From Stygiolobus caldivivus (lineage in GTDB: Archaea > Thermoproteota > Thermoprotei_A > Sulfolobales > Sulfolobaceae), in the NCBI RefSeq assembly GCF_019704315.1, contig NZ_AP024597.1, positions 2,170,001 through 2,234,000 on the forward strand: 64,000 nt of DNA, given 5' to 3'. Both the position numbers and the translations under genes were made by a program. The notes under the pieces were generated by a model that made no database searches, was not told the DNA's origin, and saw only the letters and a program-made list of their open reading frames with translations. Shown here piece after piece: positions 34,314 to 43,120 of this stretch (position 1 is its first letter; each line of letters starts with the position of its first letter).

Positions 34314-35453
34314 TCATAACCGATTACCTTCCTTGAAGGACTTTACTATGCTGGAGAAAGAATAAACTGTACTATCCCAACTGTATTTCTTAGCACATTC
34401 TAAGGCAACATCTCTGTATTCCTTATAACTACTAAGAAATTCTAATGTTGCTTTTAACAAAGATTCTTTATCACCAGTTTTGACTAATTTCACAGCTTTA
34501 CAATCACCGTAATAATACTTTATCGCCGGGATATCATATGCCACTACTGGTATTCCGTTAGCTAGTGCTTCTGCCACTACTATTCCAAACGAGTCAACAT
34601 AGGAGGGATAAACCATAATTTTTGAGGATTTCATTATAGAATAAAGATAAGATTTATCCTCAACTTTACCGAAATATTTTATTCCCTCAGTATCGGCTAT
34701 GTATTTCTCTATGTCGAATCCGTTATCTGCAGGCCCTACAATTGCGAATGAATTGTATCCATATTTCTTCAATTCTTTCATTACGTAAATAGTGTCCGGT
34801 GTTCCTTTCATAAACCCCTGCCTGGCAACATTAATAGCATCGAATGAAAATTCTCCTAGAGGTTCTGACTTATTAATTAAATCTAGATCTATACCGGCTG
34901 GAGGTTCTAATGGTTTGCATTCGAGCCCAAATTCATTATAAACCTTTTCCATGAGGACTTTTCCGAGGCAGATGTTCATTTTATTTTTCCTTGCTCTCCT
35001 ATATGAAAAATAGGTATTCAGAAACCATATAGTCCCTTCTATCGGATTAGTTTTTCTAATGAGGTTAAGCCAAAATTTATATAGAGGAAACTTCAGAAAT
35101 GGTTCTAGGTATAATATATTAATAGTCTTTGATGTCCAGAAGCCTATCACAAAATCATATTCTTTCAAATACTTATTCACCAAGTAGCGTACGTAGACAT
35201 TGCGGAGTAAATATCTATAACTTTTACCTATTATATTTCTCGTAGAAAAAGGTATTCTGATTATCTTGTGCATTTCGATATTAGAAGCTAGTTGCGGGTA
35301 TACATCAGTAATACTCCTATCTTTTTTTCCTAATAGTTCTAGTATCCCAAATGATATACCAAAAGCTTTACTCCTCTTTATTATTTCAGTAATAATTGTA
35401 GTAGCTCCAGATAAAGTAGGCTCGCCTATGCTTACGTAGAGAATTCTTATCAT
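34314..35453 (-). CDS. Glycosyltransferase, GT4/group 1 type
   Basis: A 379-residue GT-B glycosyltransferase of the group 1 family, which transfers sugars from nucleotide donors, probably for N-glycans or other surface glycans at the membrane face. It shows the Gly loop at the N-terminus (SIGEPTLSGATTII, about 7-20) and INVARQGFMKGTPD near 206-219. The C-terminal donor-binding segment includes YPSYVDSFGIVVAEALANG near 281-299, with E-x7-E geometry. The upstream region is a long non-coding stretch. Codon use is more AT-rich than in its neighbours, as is common for surface-glycan genes. Confidence 0.88.
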   Translation of the reverse strand: MIRILYVSIGEPTLSGATTIITEIIKRSKAFGISFGILELLGKKDRSITDVYPQLASNIEMHKIIRIPFSTRNIIGKSYRYLLRNVYVRYLVNKYLKEYDFVIGFWTSKTINILYLEPFLKFPLYKFWLNLIRKTNPIEGTIWFLNTYFSYRRARKNKMNICLGKVLMEKVYNEFGLECKPLEPPAGIDLDLINKSEPLGEFSFDAINVARQGFMKGTPDTIYVMKELKKYGYNSFAIVGPADNGFDIEKYIADTEGIKYFGKVEDKSYLYSIMKSSKIMVYPSYVDSFGIVVAEALANGIPVVAYDIPAIKYYYGDCKAVKLVKTGDKESLLKATLEFLSSYKEYRDVALECAKKYSWDSTVYSFSSIVKSFKEGNRL

Positions 35454-36287
35454 TCCAGATCACTAAGCTTATAGTGTAATATAAGTTTTACTTTTTTCAA
35501 ATTTTAACACCTTTAAATCAATAATTATCATTAAATATAGGGTTATAAAACTAAAAATGTTTATTTAGTTAGAACCTACTATAAGTCAGTATATAACATA
35601 TAATGCGAACTCCCTGAGGCTTTAAAGGTTACATCTCCTAATCTGATATACTAAACAAGCCTTATGTAGTTCGCGTGACTTCAGCAATTCAAACCTCTTT
35701 CGAAATTTGTATTTATCTTATTAAAGTGAGGTTTTAAATATTAATTGCAAATTAAGTAATATTAACATAGAGTAGTGTATAAAGCGTACATCAAGGACAT
35801 TATAGCATATACTATTGTAAAGAATTAACCATACATATTCTATTATTTGTGAATGAATTATATTAATTCCATGAAGAATATTACAATTTGTAATAGACGC
35901 TTAAGCAATCTTGTAAAGTGCCCAAAATTTTTATGCTAACTTTTTGCATCATAATATTCATTAGATTTTTAAGTTCCTAGCGATGTAGGTCCTTATTAAA
36001 CTTTAATTATCATTTTGAAAATGTTTAAATCCTTATGTATAAATATGGGAACTTTATCAAAATAAATTACAACTATGTTAGGAGTTATTTTAAAAAAACA
36101 AGTATATTCTTGGCGACATAGCAAGTTGACATAAGAACAATAAACTATGCAAAAGATGATACGTTCGAAAAGATCCAAGATAAGCTATTTCCCGGTTGGT
36201 ATTGGATGGAAGGTATAAGTTAGGAAGACCTTTCTTCACGTCCTCGAGCAGGAGGTCAGGTCGAATAAGTTTCGATTTTAGCTCCAT
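35454..36287. other. 834-base non-coding region with a repeat copy and possible gene remnant
   Basis: No supported gene. The region is strongly AT-rich. It carries repeat copy 1 (35758-35900), related to 42372-42520, and a short run of protein-like codons (36122-36223) without a usable start. Reading frames on the minus strand just before the permease gene look like trailer sequence. Confidence 0.5.
35758..35900 (+). repeat. Dispersed non-coding repeat, copy 1 (flanks the ABC operon)
   Basis: About 143 bases share ordered landmarks with 42372-42520 in the same orientation: AATATTAA, ATAAAGCG, then TATTATTTGT after 54 bases (55 in the other copy), then ATTAC after exactly 29 bases in both. 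Matching spacing indicates common descent although the sequence has drifted. It lies at the 3' side of the ABC operon. Nature unknown: an old mobile element, a duplicated regulatory RNA or a duplicated intergenic segment. Confidence 0.55.
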
Positions 36288-37487
36288 TCACACCTCGTAT
36301 CTCAGTGCCTTTGCAGGCTCTATTTTAGACGCCCTATACGCAGGGACAATACCAGCAATAGTGGTAATTATCATTATTGATATGAAGAGCCCGATTCCTT
36401 GCCCCAGATAAAACTCCGGCGACGCGTTCAAACCCCTAAAAATCGGTGAACTAAGTATGAGGTCTAGGAACGCAAAAGAACTGAGATAGCCTATCAGTAT
36501 TCCTATTCCTCCTCCTATTATTCCCATTATTGTAGCCTCTGTTAGGAATGTCAGCATTACCTGCGTCCTCGTGAAGCCTAAGGACATGAGGAGCCCAATC
36601 TCCCTAGTCCTCTCCACCACAGCAGTAATCATCGTAGTCAAAACGCTGATGAACGCAACTATAAAAGACGCTGAGCCTACAATAGCTAATAGCAAGTTAA
36701 ATGCCGATACCTGCTGTTGAATAAAAGTTATCTCGTCTTGGGTAGTAAATACTTGGACATAAGAACCCAAGTACGTATGTATCTGGTTCACTATGTTTTG
36801 AACATTACCTAAAGAAGACGCAACAACTATGGCTCCTGAATATTCTGAACCGTAAATCGACCTACCTAATGAGTCTGAAGCTAAGAGCCCTCTGTTTATG
36901 TCAATTGTACCTAATGTTATACCGTAATTATTTAACTCGCCGGTCACGAAAAACGTTATGGTCTTCTTACTACCATCGGGCAGTAATATACACGATGTGA
37001 TCTCTTGGCCCGTGTGATAAGTGGGTTGTCCTAGGTACTGGGGGGTAGCTATATAATAGCCTACGTCGACTTCGTTTAGGGAACTCCCTGCGGGGTACAG
37101 CCCGTTTTGTAGCCCCAACCCGGGTAGGGCTACTTCTAACTCCTTCAAATTAGCCGACAGTATAGTCACGGGTTTTGGCCCCTGAGGAGTAAGCATTGTG
37201 GCCGCGATGGTATAATAAGGTACGACTACTTTAACGCCGGGTATCTGGGATAACGTTTCCACGACATAAGAAGAAATGTATTTTCCATTAGGGACGACTA
37301 TAATGTCCTGCGGCGAGATATCTTTTTCGATCAAACCTAATGCTGAGTCAGAGACCCCTTGGACGGAAGCGGTAATTGCCACAATTATTAATGGTCCCAC
37401 GACTATACCTAAGATTGTTAAGATTGCCCTAGTCCTCCTTTCGAATAAGGCGCCTAACGCAAGCCTAATTAGGTCATAAAGCTTCAA
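36288..37487 (-). CDS. ABC transporter permease, MacB/FtsX type (second paralogue)
   Basis: A 399-residue permease with the MacB/FtsX plan: one N-terminal helix (ILTILGIVVGPLIIVAITA, about 22-40), a large outer domain (about 45-265), then three C-terminal helices. The FtsX core block VVERTREIGLLMSLGFTRTQ near 287-306 and the end motif PAYRASKIEPAKALRYEV are present. It starts with TTG, seven bases after the stop of the first permease. About 150 codons of its C-terminal DNA are nearly or fully identical in blocks to the first permease, while the outer domains differ. The two probably form a heterodimer with the ATPase at 41.2 kb. Confidence 0.9.
   Translation of the reverse strand: MKLYDLIRLALGALFERRTRAILTILGIVVGPLIIVAITASVQGVSDSALGLIEKDISPQDIIVVPNGKYISSYVVETLSQIPGVKVVVPYYTIAATMLTPQGPKPVTILSANLKELEVALPGLGLQNGLYPAGSSLNEVDVGYYIATPQYLGQPTYHTGQEITSCILLPDGSKKTITFFVTGELNNYGITLGTIDINRGLLASDSLGRSIYGSEYSGAIVVASSLGNVQNIVNQIHTYLGSYVQVFTTQDEITFIQQQVSAFNLLLAIVGSASFIVAFISVLTTMITAVVERTREIGLLMSLGFTRTQVMLTFLTEATIMGIIGGGIGILIGYLSSFAFLDLILSSPIFRGLNASPEFYLGQGIGLFISIMIITTIAGIVPAYRASKIEPAKALRYEV
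36289..36368. repeat. Gene-conversion block A, copy in permease 2
   Basis: 80 bases encoding the last residues of the permease match 37495-37574 with two differences. Together with block B this suggests recent conversion between the two adjacent paralogues. Confidence 0.8.
36502..36628. repeat. Gene-conversion block B, copy in permease 2
   Basis: 127 bases identical base for base to 37714-37840, covering the FtsX core ERTREIGLLMSLGFTRTQ and the following helix. Flanking DNA is clearly diverged, also at third codon positions. Confidence 0.9.
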
Positions 37488-37493
37488 AACCTT

Positions 37494-38699
37494 TCACACC
37501 TCGTATCTCAGTGCTTTCGCAGGCTCTATTTTAGACGCCCTATACGCAGGGACAATACCAGCAATAGTGGTAATCAACACTATTACGAGGAATATACCTA
37601 TAAGCTGTAATATAGATATTGAAGGTTGGATCTGAAAAGCCGCATTATGTCTTCCACCCGCACTAAAGGCCAAGCTTGTGAGGGCAAAAGAGCCTAGATA
37701 ACCCAATATAGTCCCTATTCCTCCTCCTATTATTCCCATTATTGTAGCCTCTGTTAGGAATGTCAGCATTACCTGCGTCCTCGTGAAGCCTAAGGACATG
37801 AGGAGCCCAATCTCCCTAGTCCTCTCCACCACAGCAGTAAACATTGTAGCTAGGACAGTAAAGAAGGCTACTACAAAAGAAGCCACTCCTGCGACTAACA
37901 GTAACGCTTCGAAAGAAGAAAGTTCTTCATTAACTAGGTGTAAGATCTGTGTACTTGCGGTAACTTGTACGTAGTTCCCGAACTCATCCTTTATTTCATT
38001 GACCAGAGTAGGCACTTCGGCTTCTGACGACGCTACCACAATAGCCCCCGAGTAGTTTGTACCACAAACGCTCTCTCCGAGAGAAAAAGGCGCGTATAAC
38101 GCTTGGTTAAAATTAGCACCGCCGAAAGAAGTAAGCTGAGCTAATTGCCCTACTACTAGGAACGTCTTAGCCTCTTTTTGACCGTCAGGATAGAGGATAT
38201 AGGTTACCATTATGTCTCCAGTGTGGTATGTAGGCTGACCTGAATACTGCGGGTTCGCGATATAGTAACCTACATCTAGTTCGTTATACGATGTCTCTGA
38301 GGGGAGGATACCGCTCTGTAACTTCAGACCGGGTATAACTACCTTTATGTAAGATATGTCCATTGAAAATATAACGGTAGGTTCTAACCCCTTAGGGGTA
38401 GCTATATAAGCAGGGATCAAATAATAGGGGACTACGGCTTTCACACCGGGGAGGTGCGAAATACTGTTTATCACGTAAGGGTTTAGAGTACCTTGTCCTT
38501 TAGGTGATAAATAAATGTTCAAGGGAGAGAAGAAGCTGGTCAAGTCTTGTGTGAGGCCGATATCAAACCCCTGAATGGTCGCGATCAAAGACACTACTAT
38601 CAGCGGGCCTACCAAGATCCCTAAGATCACTAAGATAGCCCTAGTCTTCCTTTCAAATAATGAAGAAAAAGCGTAGGCGAAAGTGTCAACTGCTCTCAT
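37494..38699 (-). CDS. ABC transporter permease, MacB/FtsX type (first paralogue)
   Basis: A 401-residue permease built like its downstream neighbour: N-terminal helix (AILVILGILVGPLIVVSLIA, about 21-40), outer domain with YHTGDIMVTYILYPDG near 160-175, and three C-terminal helices. Its start overlaps the end of the large adaptor gene by 14 bases. The core FtsX block and C-terminus are identical in amino acids to the paralogue. With the ATPase it would move or mechanically act on an envelope substrate; such systems export lipids, peptides or toxins, or drive conformational change of surface proteins. Confidence 0.9.
   Translation of the reverse strand: MRAVDTFAYAFSSLFERKTRAILVILGILVGPLIVVSLIATIQGFDIGLTQDLTSFFSPLNIYLSPKGQGTLNPYVINSISHLPGVKAVVPYYLIPAYIATPKGLEPTVIFSMDISYIKVVIPGLKLQSGILPSETSYNELDVGYYIANPQYSGQPTYHTGDIMVTYILYPDGQKEAKTFLVVGQLAQLTSFGGANFNQALYAPFSLGESVCGTNYSGAIVVASSEAEVPTLVNEIKDEFGNYVQVTASTQILHLVNEELSSFEALLLVAGVASFVVAFFTVLATMFTAVVERTREIGLLMSLGFTRTQVMLTFLTEATIMGIIGGGIGTILGYLGSFALTSLAFSAGGRHNAAFQIQPSISILQLIGIFLVIVLITTIAGIVPAYRASKIEPAKALRYEV
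37495..37574. repeat. Gene-conversion block A, copy in permease 1
   Basis: Partner of 36289-36368 (two differences in 80 bases), covering the codons for AGIVPAYRASKIEPAKALRY and neighbours. Confidence 0.8.
37714..37840. repeat. Gene-conversion block B, copy in permease 1
   Basis: Identical to 36502-36628 over 127 bases. Confidence 0.9.
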
Positions 38700-41172
38700 G
38701 TCTTCTCACCTTCTTAAGGACTAAGAACAGGATTATAGCGACTACTATTATAATTACAAGGACTAGAGCTATCCCCGAGAACTTGTGGTGTGATGGCTGT
38801 GAAGTAGGGACAGAAATCGTTGTTATTGTACCGTGGTAGCTATACGTCATATTTACTGTCTGGTACGTCGGAGTCTGATAAGATATAACGATGCTCACGT
38901 TGGGTTCATCAAAAGGTAATGTAATGGAAATGGGTAAAGGTGAGGCAGTAGGTAGCTGTCCAATATAGCTACTGCCTCCCGGGTAATAGACGATCACGTT
39001 ATTAGCCTGTGTATTTCCTTCATTAAGGAGAGTAGCCTGAAAGATCTCACTATTGTTAACTAAGGTCAGGGAAGGCTGTAGTACCTCTATTGAAATTAGT
39101 CCAGTAATCATTATGGAAAAGTTTTCGTTATAAGTGACTAGACCGTCCTGGGTCTGGTATTGTAAACTTACTGATAAAGGTGCAACTGCTGTTGATGATA
39201 TCGGAGAGAAAGCGTTAACGGTAAAAGTGTAATTTTCATGCGGAGGCAGTATCTGTAGGTTAAATTGTGTCTGAGATAAAGACAAGACTTGCGGGTTTGA
39301 ATATATCTTCAAGTTCAGGTCGGTAAGAGTACTATTACCATTATTTGAGACCACTATTTTTACCTGCTGAGAGACTTGGTAATATAGTGTTGATGGGCTA
39401 ACCGTAACTGCGACGCCATTTTCTGCTTGAGTCACTATAAGCGGTATTGTAAATGTCTGTGTGTTCTGTATGCCAGAGTAATAATACTCGACACTTACCT
39501 CTACCGGATATACGCCGGTAGCTAAGTAGGACGGCACGTATATACTAAAGGCTAAAGGTGAAGTAGAAGACGGTTCCAGTTCGTATATCGTATTATTACT
39601 TGAGCCGACGAGTTGGACTCCACTAAACACGGCACTTACATGGATATCGTATAGGGACTGGTTTGAGAGGTCTTTTAGGTAAAGGACTACCTGAGTCTGT
39701 TGCCCTTGGACTACAGTATTAGGATACAGTTTCACGCTTAGTAAGGGCTGGCTATAAATTGGCGTGATTATACTGCTTATAGAGCTATATCTACCATACT
39801 CCGTGAAATAGTTTATCATAAACGTTAGGTGGTATATGGGTTCAGCGTCCTTAGGAATTATAAACTCAACTTCTACCTGAGAAGACCCAAAGGGAGGTAT
39901 TTCGGGTAAAGTATAATAGGGCTGAGATAAGGGTAGGGAGGTAGTGGATATATTCAGGGAATAGACTGGGTAAGGTAGAGGGTTGAAGACAGTGAGCTCA
40001 CCTTGTGCACTACTCCCGGGGTAAGGAGGGGTCAACCAGTTTATGGACACTACTTCCGGTCCACTTTCGTTAAGGTCAATCTCTACGTATTCGGGGACTG
40101 AAAAAGTATACTCGACGCCCCCATATGTATATGACCCAGATATCGTCACGGGATATACCCCGGGCGTTGTACCGTACGGTGCATATAAGTTAACTTGTAT
40201 TGGGAGTACCCCTTCAAAAGAGATGGGAGTAGTTATATTATAGCTCGAAATAATTATGTTTTGGGACTCTACATTAAAGGACGTGAGTTGAACACCGCTA
40301 GAGTTAAGGTACACCGTTAAGCTCGTTATCTTACCCGGGTATAGGAGTATTGGGTCTGTCTTTACAGTAAGCGGTTGCTTGGGGTATATGAAAATGCTAC
40401 CGTTATTAAACGTCTTCGAGTGGACACCTCCTAACTGGTCCGTGAACGTTATTGTATAGTTTACCTTATAATACCCCGGAGAGACTGATGACGACACGTT
40501 GACCATCTGTGTACTGGAAACTACGGAGAAAGGTTGTACTGCGGGTATGGTGAAGTTTACGACTTGGTTACCGGATAAGCTGTAAACACCCTTAGGCAAG
40601 TCTACGGAGACCATTACGTTACTGTCTATTTTACTGCTCGGGTTTTCCACTATCACGGTTAACGGGGATAGGCCCTCACCCGGAGACACGAAATTGCCGT
40701 TTCCCCACTCAAAGGTCACCTTTGGGTAAACTACGGGTGATATGTAAATGGGGATCTCTTGGCTTGACTCGACCACACCACCATCATATGTGTAATTTAC
40801 ACCTAAGAAGACCTTGTAAAGGCCCGGTGAAACGTTTTGCGGGATCGTAAGGTAAAATACTATAATGGACTGTGTGGAATTGGCTGATAGAATATAACCC
40901 GGTATTGCTACGAACTGCTGACCAAAAGGCTGATACTCCATAGATTCTATTGAAGCACCTATAGCAAAAGCCCTAACTACCACGAATAGAGGTATATTAA
41001 TATCACCCGGTGTAGCGTTTTGTGGCTGTACCAAGGAACCCCATTCAATTGCAGTAACAGGAGGTGCGGGGCCTCTGGCTATTATGACTACGTTAGAAGA
41101 AGCGACGAATGCTGAAATCGAACTTAAGACTAAGGCTACTATTAACATACTGTAAAGGAACTCTCTCTTCAC
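38686..41172 (-). CDS. Large cell-surface protein with repeated beta-sandwich domains and C-terminal membrane anchor
   Basis: An 828-residue exported protein. An N-terminal signal helix (SMLIVALVLSSISAFVAS, about 8-25) is followed by some 770 residues of repeated Ig-like/NEW3-type beta domains. Recurrent phrases such as VxPGxYxVxxxxxY (for example NVSPGLYKVFLGVNYTY near 113-129 and SPGYYKVNYTITF) suggest six or seven repeats. A single C-terminal helix (IALVLVIIIVVAIILFLVL, about 800-818) is followed by a basic tail, so the bulk faces outwards. It is rich in N-glycosylation sequons. It lies between the ATPase and the permeases, in the place of a MacA-like adaptor or substrate receptor. Start is GTG. 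No enzymatic motif was seen. Confidence 0.85.
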   Translation of the reverse strand: MKREFLYSMLIVALVLSSISAFVASSNVVIIARGPAPPVTAIEWGSLVQPQNATPGDINIPLFVVVRAFAIGASIESMEYQPFGQQFVAIPGYILSANSTQSIIVFYLTIPQNVSPGLYKVFLGVNYTYDGGVVESSQEIPIYISPVVYPKVTFEWGNGNFVSPGEGLSPLTVIVENPSSKIDSNVMVSVDLPKGVYSLSGNQVVNFTIPAVQPFSVVSSTQMVNVSSSVSPGYYKVNYTITFTDQLGGVHSKTFNNGSIFIYPKQPLTVKTDPILLYPGKITSLTVYLNSSGVQLTSFNVESQNIIISSYNITTPISFEGVLPIQVNLYAPYGTTPGVYPVTISGSYTYGGVEYTFSVPEYVEIDLNESGPEVVSINWLTPPYPGSSAQGELTVFNPLPYPVYSLNISTTSLPLSQPYYTLPEIPPFGSSQVEVEFIIPKDAEPIYHLTFMINYFTEYGRYSSISSIITPIYSQPLLSVKLYPNTVVQGQQTQVVLYLKDLSNQSLYDIHVSAVFSGVQLVGSSNNTIYELEPSSTSPLAFSIYVPSYLATGVYPVEVSVEYYYSGIQNTQTFTIPLIVTQAENGVAVTVSPSTLYYQVSQQVKIVVSNNGNSTLTDLNLKIYSNPQVLSLSQTQFNLQILPPHENYTFTVNAFSPISSTAVAPLSVSLQYQTQDGLVTYNENFSIMITGLISIEVLQPSLTLVNNSEIFQATLLNEGNTQANNVIVYYPGGSSYIGQLPTASPLPISITLPFDEPNVSIVISYQTPTYQTVNMTYSYHGTITTISVPTSQPSHHKFSGIALVLVIIIVVAIILFLVLKKVRRHESS

Positions 41173-41178
41173 CCTTCA

Positions 41179-41865
41179 TCACCCCTCTATCCTCTCTATC
41201 GTACCGTCCCTTACGTGGACCTTCCTTTCAGCATAAGACGCAATATCAGGTTCATGAGTTACAAGGATTATGGTAGTCCCGAACTCTTTATTGGCTTTTA
41301 TAAAGGTCTCCATGACTACCTTACTCGATACGGTATCGAGGTTTGCCGTAGGCTCGTCAGCTAAAAGGAGTTTAGGGTTCTGTGCTAAGGCCCTCGCAAT
41401 TGCTATCCTCTGCTGCTGGCCTCCTGACATTTCGTTAGGTTTTTTATTAGCTAAATGTTCTAGCCCCAACCTGGCCAATACGTCTAACGCTACTTTCCTC
41501 CTCTCGGATTTAGGCACTCCTCGCGCGATCAAAGGTAGCTCTATATTCTCTATCGCAGTCATCCTTTCAATTAAGTTATAACTCTGGAACACAAACCCTA
41601 TGTACTGGTTCCTTATCTTAGCTATTTCCTTATCCTTCATCTTAGTGACGTTCTTACCGTAAATTATAACGTCTCCCTCAGTGGGCTTACTGAGGGTACC
41701 GATAATTGTTAGGAGGGTCGTCTTCCCTGAGCCTGAAGGGCCTTGAATAGCTACAGTTTCTCCTTCGTTAATTTGCAAATCAATGCCCTTCAACGCCACT
41801 ACGGGCACTTTTCCTTGGTATACTTTTTTTACGTTGTGTAACTCTACTACCGGTATACTAGGCAT
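41179..41865 (-). CDS. ABC transporter ATPase, MacB/LolD type
   Basis: A 228-residue nucleotide-binding subunit at the membrane. Walker A is GPSGSGKTTLL near 39-49, the Q-loop is GFVFQSYNLI near 90-99, the signature is EMSGGQQQRIAIARAL near 143-158, Walker B is LLLADEPTANLD near 165-176, and the switch His is VTHEPD near 205-210. The ADEPT/NLD variant is typical of the LolD/MacB class that works with FtsX-like permeases. It is the first gene of a four-gene operon; a minus-strand TATA-like box at 41885-41894 is about 25 bases before the ATG. Confidence 0.95.
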   Translation of the reverse strand: MPSIPVVELHNVKKVYQGKVPVVALKGIDLQINEGETVAIQGPSGSGKTTLLTIIGTLSKPTEGDVIIYGKNVTKMKDKEIAKIRNQYIGFVFQSYNLIERMTAIENIELPLIARGVPKSERRKVALDVLARLGLEHLANKKPNEMSGGQQQRIAIARALAQNPKLLLADEPTANLDTVSSKVVMETFIKANKEFGTTIILVTHEPDIASYAERKVHVRDGTIERIEG

Positions 41866-42371
41866 ATCTCAATTATATCGTTTAAACTTAAATAGCCGAT
41901 CGCTAGTTCAAAAAGTCAAACCAAGAATTTACTGATTAGCTGTTCTTTAATATAGTGGAATATTGACATTTTTTCTGTTTCTTACGTATAGATATATTTA
42001 TTTCTGTTTAGAGTCGAAAAACGGGGATAGGTGACCGAACTCAGTATTAAAGCTAATCTACTCGCCCACCAATTTTATGGTGTAGAGAAGTTAGCTAAGC
42101 CTTTCAATGACTGTTTGTGGATCTAGACCTATGAGGTAAGCTTAGTAGACATTATACTTGATATAACATTTTGCGTAAAAGCCCTTGTGTCTAATATTTA
42201 TTTACTAAATTCGTGCGTGTATCACACACTCTTACATAAATAATCTAAAATTTTAGTCATATTGCGTAAAACTAAGTATCAATATTAATAGGGCGATCCA
42301 TGTTTACTTTGCGATTTCCATTTGTCTAAATAGGCTAAGATTATCACATTAAATATACACTAAAAAACAAC

Positions 42372-42520
42372 AATATTAATACGTGGATCGTGTAGAGCAT
42401 AAAGCGACGTGTCTATAAGCGGTTATAATTTAGTTTAATGTATAACACCTTACGTATAATGTATTATTTGTACACGGATTATACTAATTTAAGAGAGAAA
42501 ATTACGATTCGTGAAGAGCC
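42372..42520 (+). repeat. Dispersed non-coding repeat, copy 2 (flanks the ABC operon)
   Basis: Partner of 35758-35900, with landmarks AATATTAA (42372), ATAAAGCG (42399), TATTATTTGT (42462) and ATTACGATTCGT (42501). Both copies have the same orientation and lie about 6.6 kb apart, one on each side of the ABC operon. Confidence 0.55.
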
Positions 42521-42650
42521 ATTGGTCGTCCTATTAAAGTAAACATTCAGGGTCCTTAACTGTTACGATTTTTCATTAAATCTTGTCCTATTAAGCCCTT
42601 TTACCTAACCTTTGGAGTTGACCTATCCTCATATAATAGGTGGCAAAACA

Positions 42651-42662
42651 ATTATTAATAAA
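42651..42662 (+). promoter_or_regulatory. TATA box of the small membrane-protein gene
   Basis: ATTATTAATAAA lies 22-33 bases before the ATG at 42685, the normal distance for a leaderless archaeal gene. It supports expression of the very short reading frame. Confidence 0.5.
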
Positions 42663-42684
42663 TGTCAATTAGTTATTCCTAATT

Positions 42685-42822
42685 ATGAGCGAAGAAAAGG
42701 AAAGGCATCAGGAGGACAAAGTCGACAAATGGGATTTAATACTATTATTAGTAGAGATCCTTTTACTATTCGGTATCGTGGCTTCGCTCGTTGACATATT
42801 GCCAGTTTTAGCACACACATAG
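42685..42822 (+). CDS. 45-residue single-helix membrane protein
   Basis: A short reading frame of 45 codons plus stop. Residues 1-15 are charged (Glu, Lys, Arg, Asp). Residues about 18-40 form one membrane helix (LILLLVEILLLFGIVASLV), and the last residues are short and polar. A leaderless promoter is in place. The charge pattern (amphipathic N-terminus and a long hydrophobic stretch) is not expected by chance in AT-rich filler. The function is unknown. It is isolated between repeat copy 2 and the Mo hydroxylase operon. Confidence 0.55.
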   Translation: MSEEKERHQEDKVDKWDLILLLVEILLLFGIVASLVDILPVLAHT

Positions 42823-43120
42823 CTTACTATAAATCACGGGCATTTACTCGATTTAAAACAAAAATTTAGTTACATTTAGTTATATGGATCTTCTCATAAT
42901 AATTATAAATAACTTAATTAACTACCTAATGAAGATAGGTTATTTCAATTCACAATAAAAACGTAAGCCGCCCAGCTAAGCTCTACAGCAACTTTACGCT
43001 AATAGCTACAGCGTAGTCAGTTTTGTACCCATTACCATTAGTGCAATTCGGTGTACAAATAACTTGGTTAAATACCTTTGAATAATTTTGTTTATTAAGT
43101 TTCAATACAATGTATATTTT

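Larger units (their letters stand above)
41866..42684. other. 819-base non-coding region with a repeat copy
   Basis: It contains the ABC operon promoter (TATA-like, minus strand, 41885-41894), repeat copy 2 (42372-42520), and the promoter of a small membrane-protein gene (42651-42662). Between 41900 and 42370 I see nothing but AT-rich DNA. Confidence 0.45.

Noticed and set aside
36090-36287. 65-residue minus-strand reading frame abutting the permease gene
   Set aside because: Low-complexity, no recognised motif, no promoter, overlaps another weak frame; reads like trailer DNA.
42612-42794. 60-residue reading frame overlapping the 45-residue membrane protein
   Set aside because: Composition is not protein-like; the other frame has a hydrophobic helix and a well-placed promoter.
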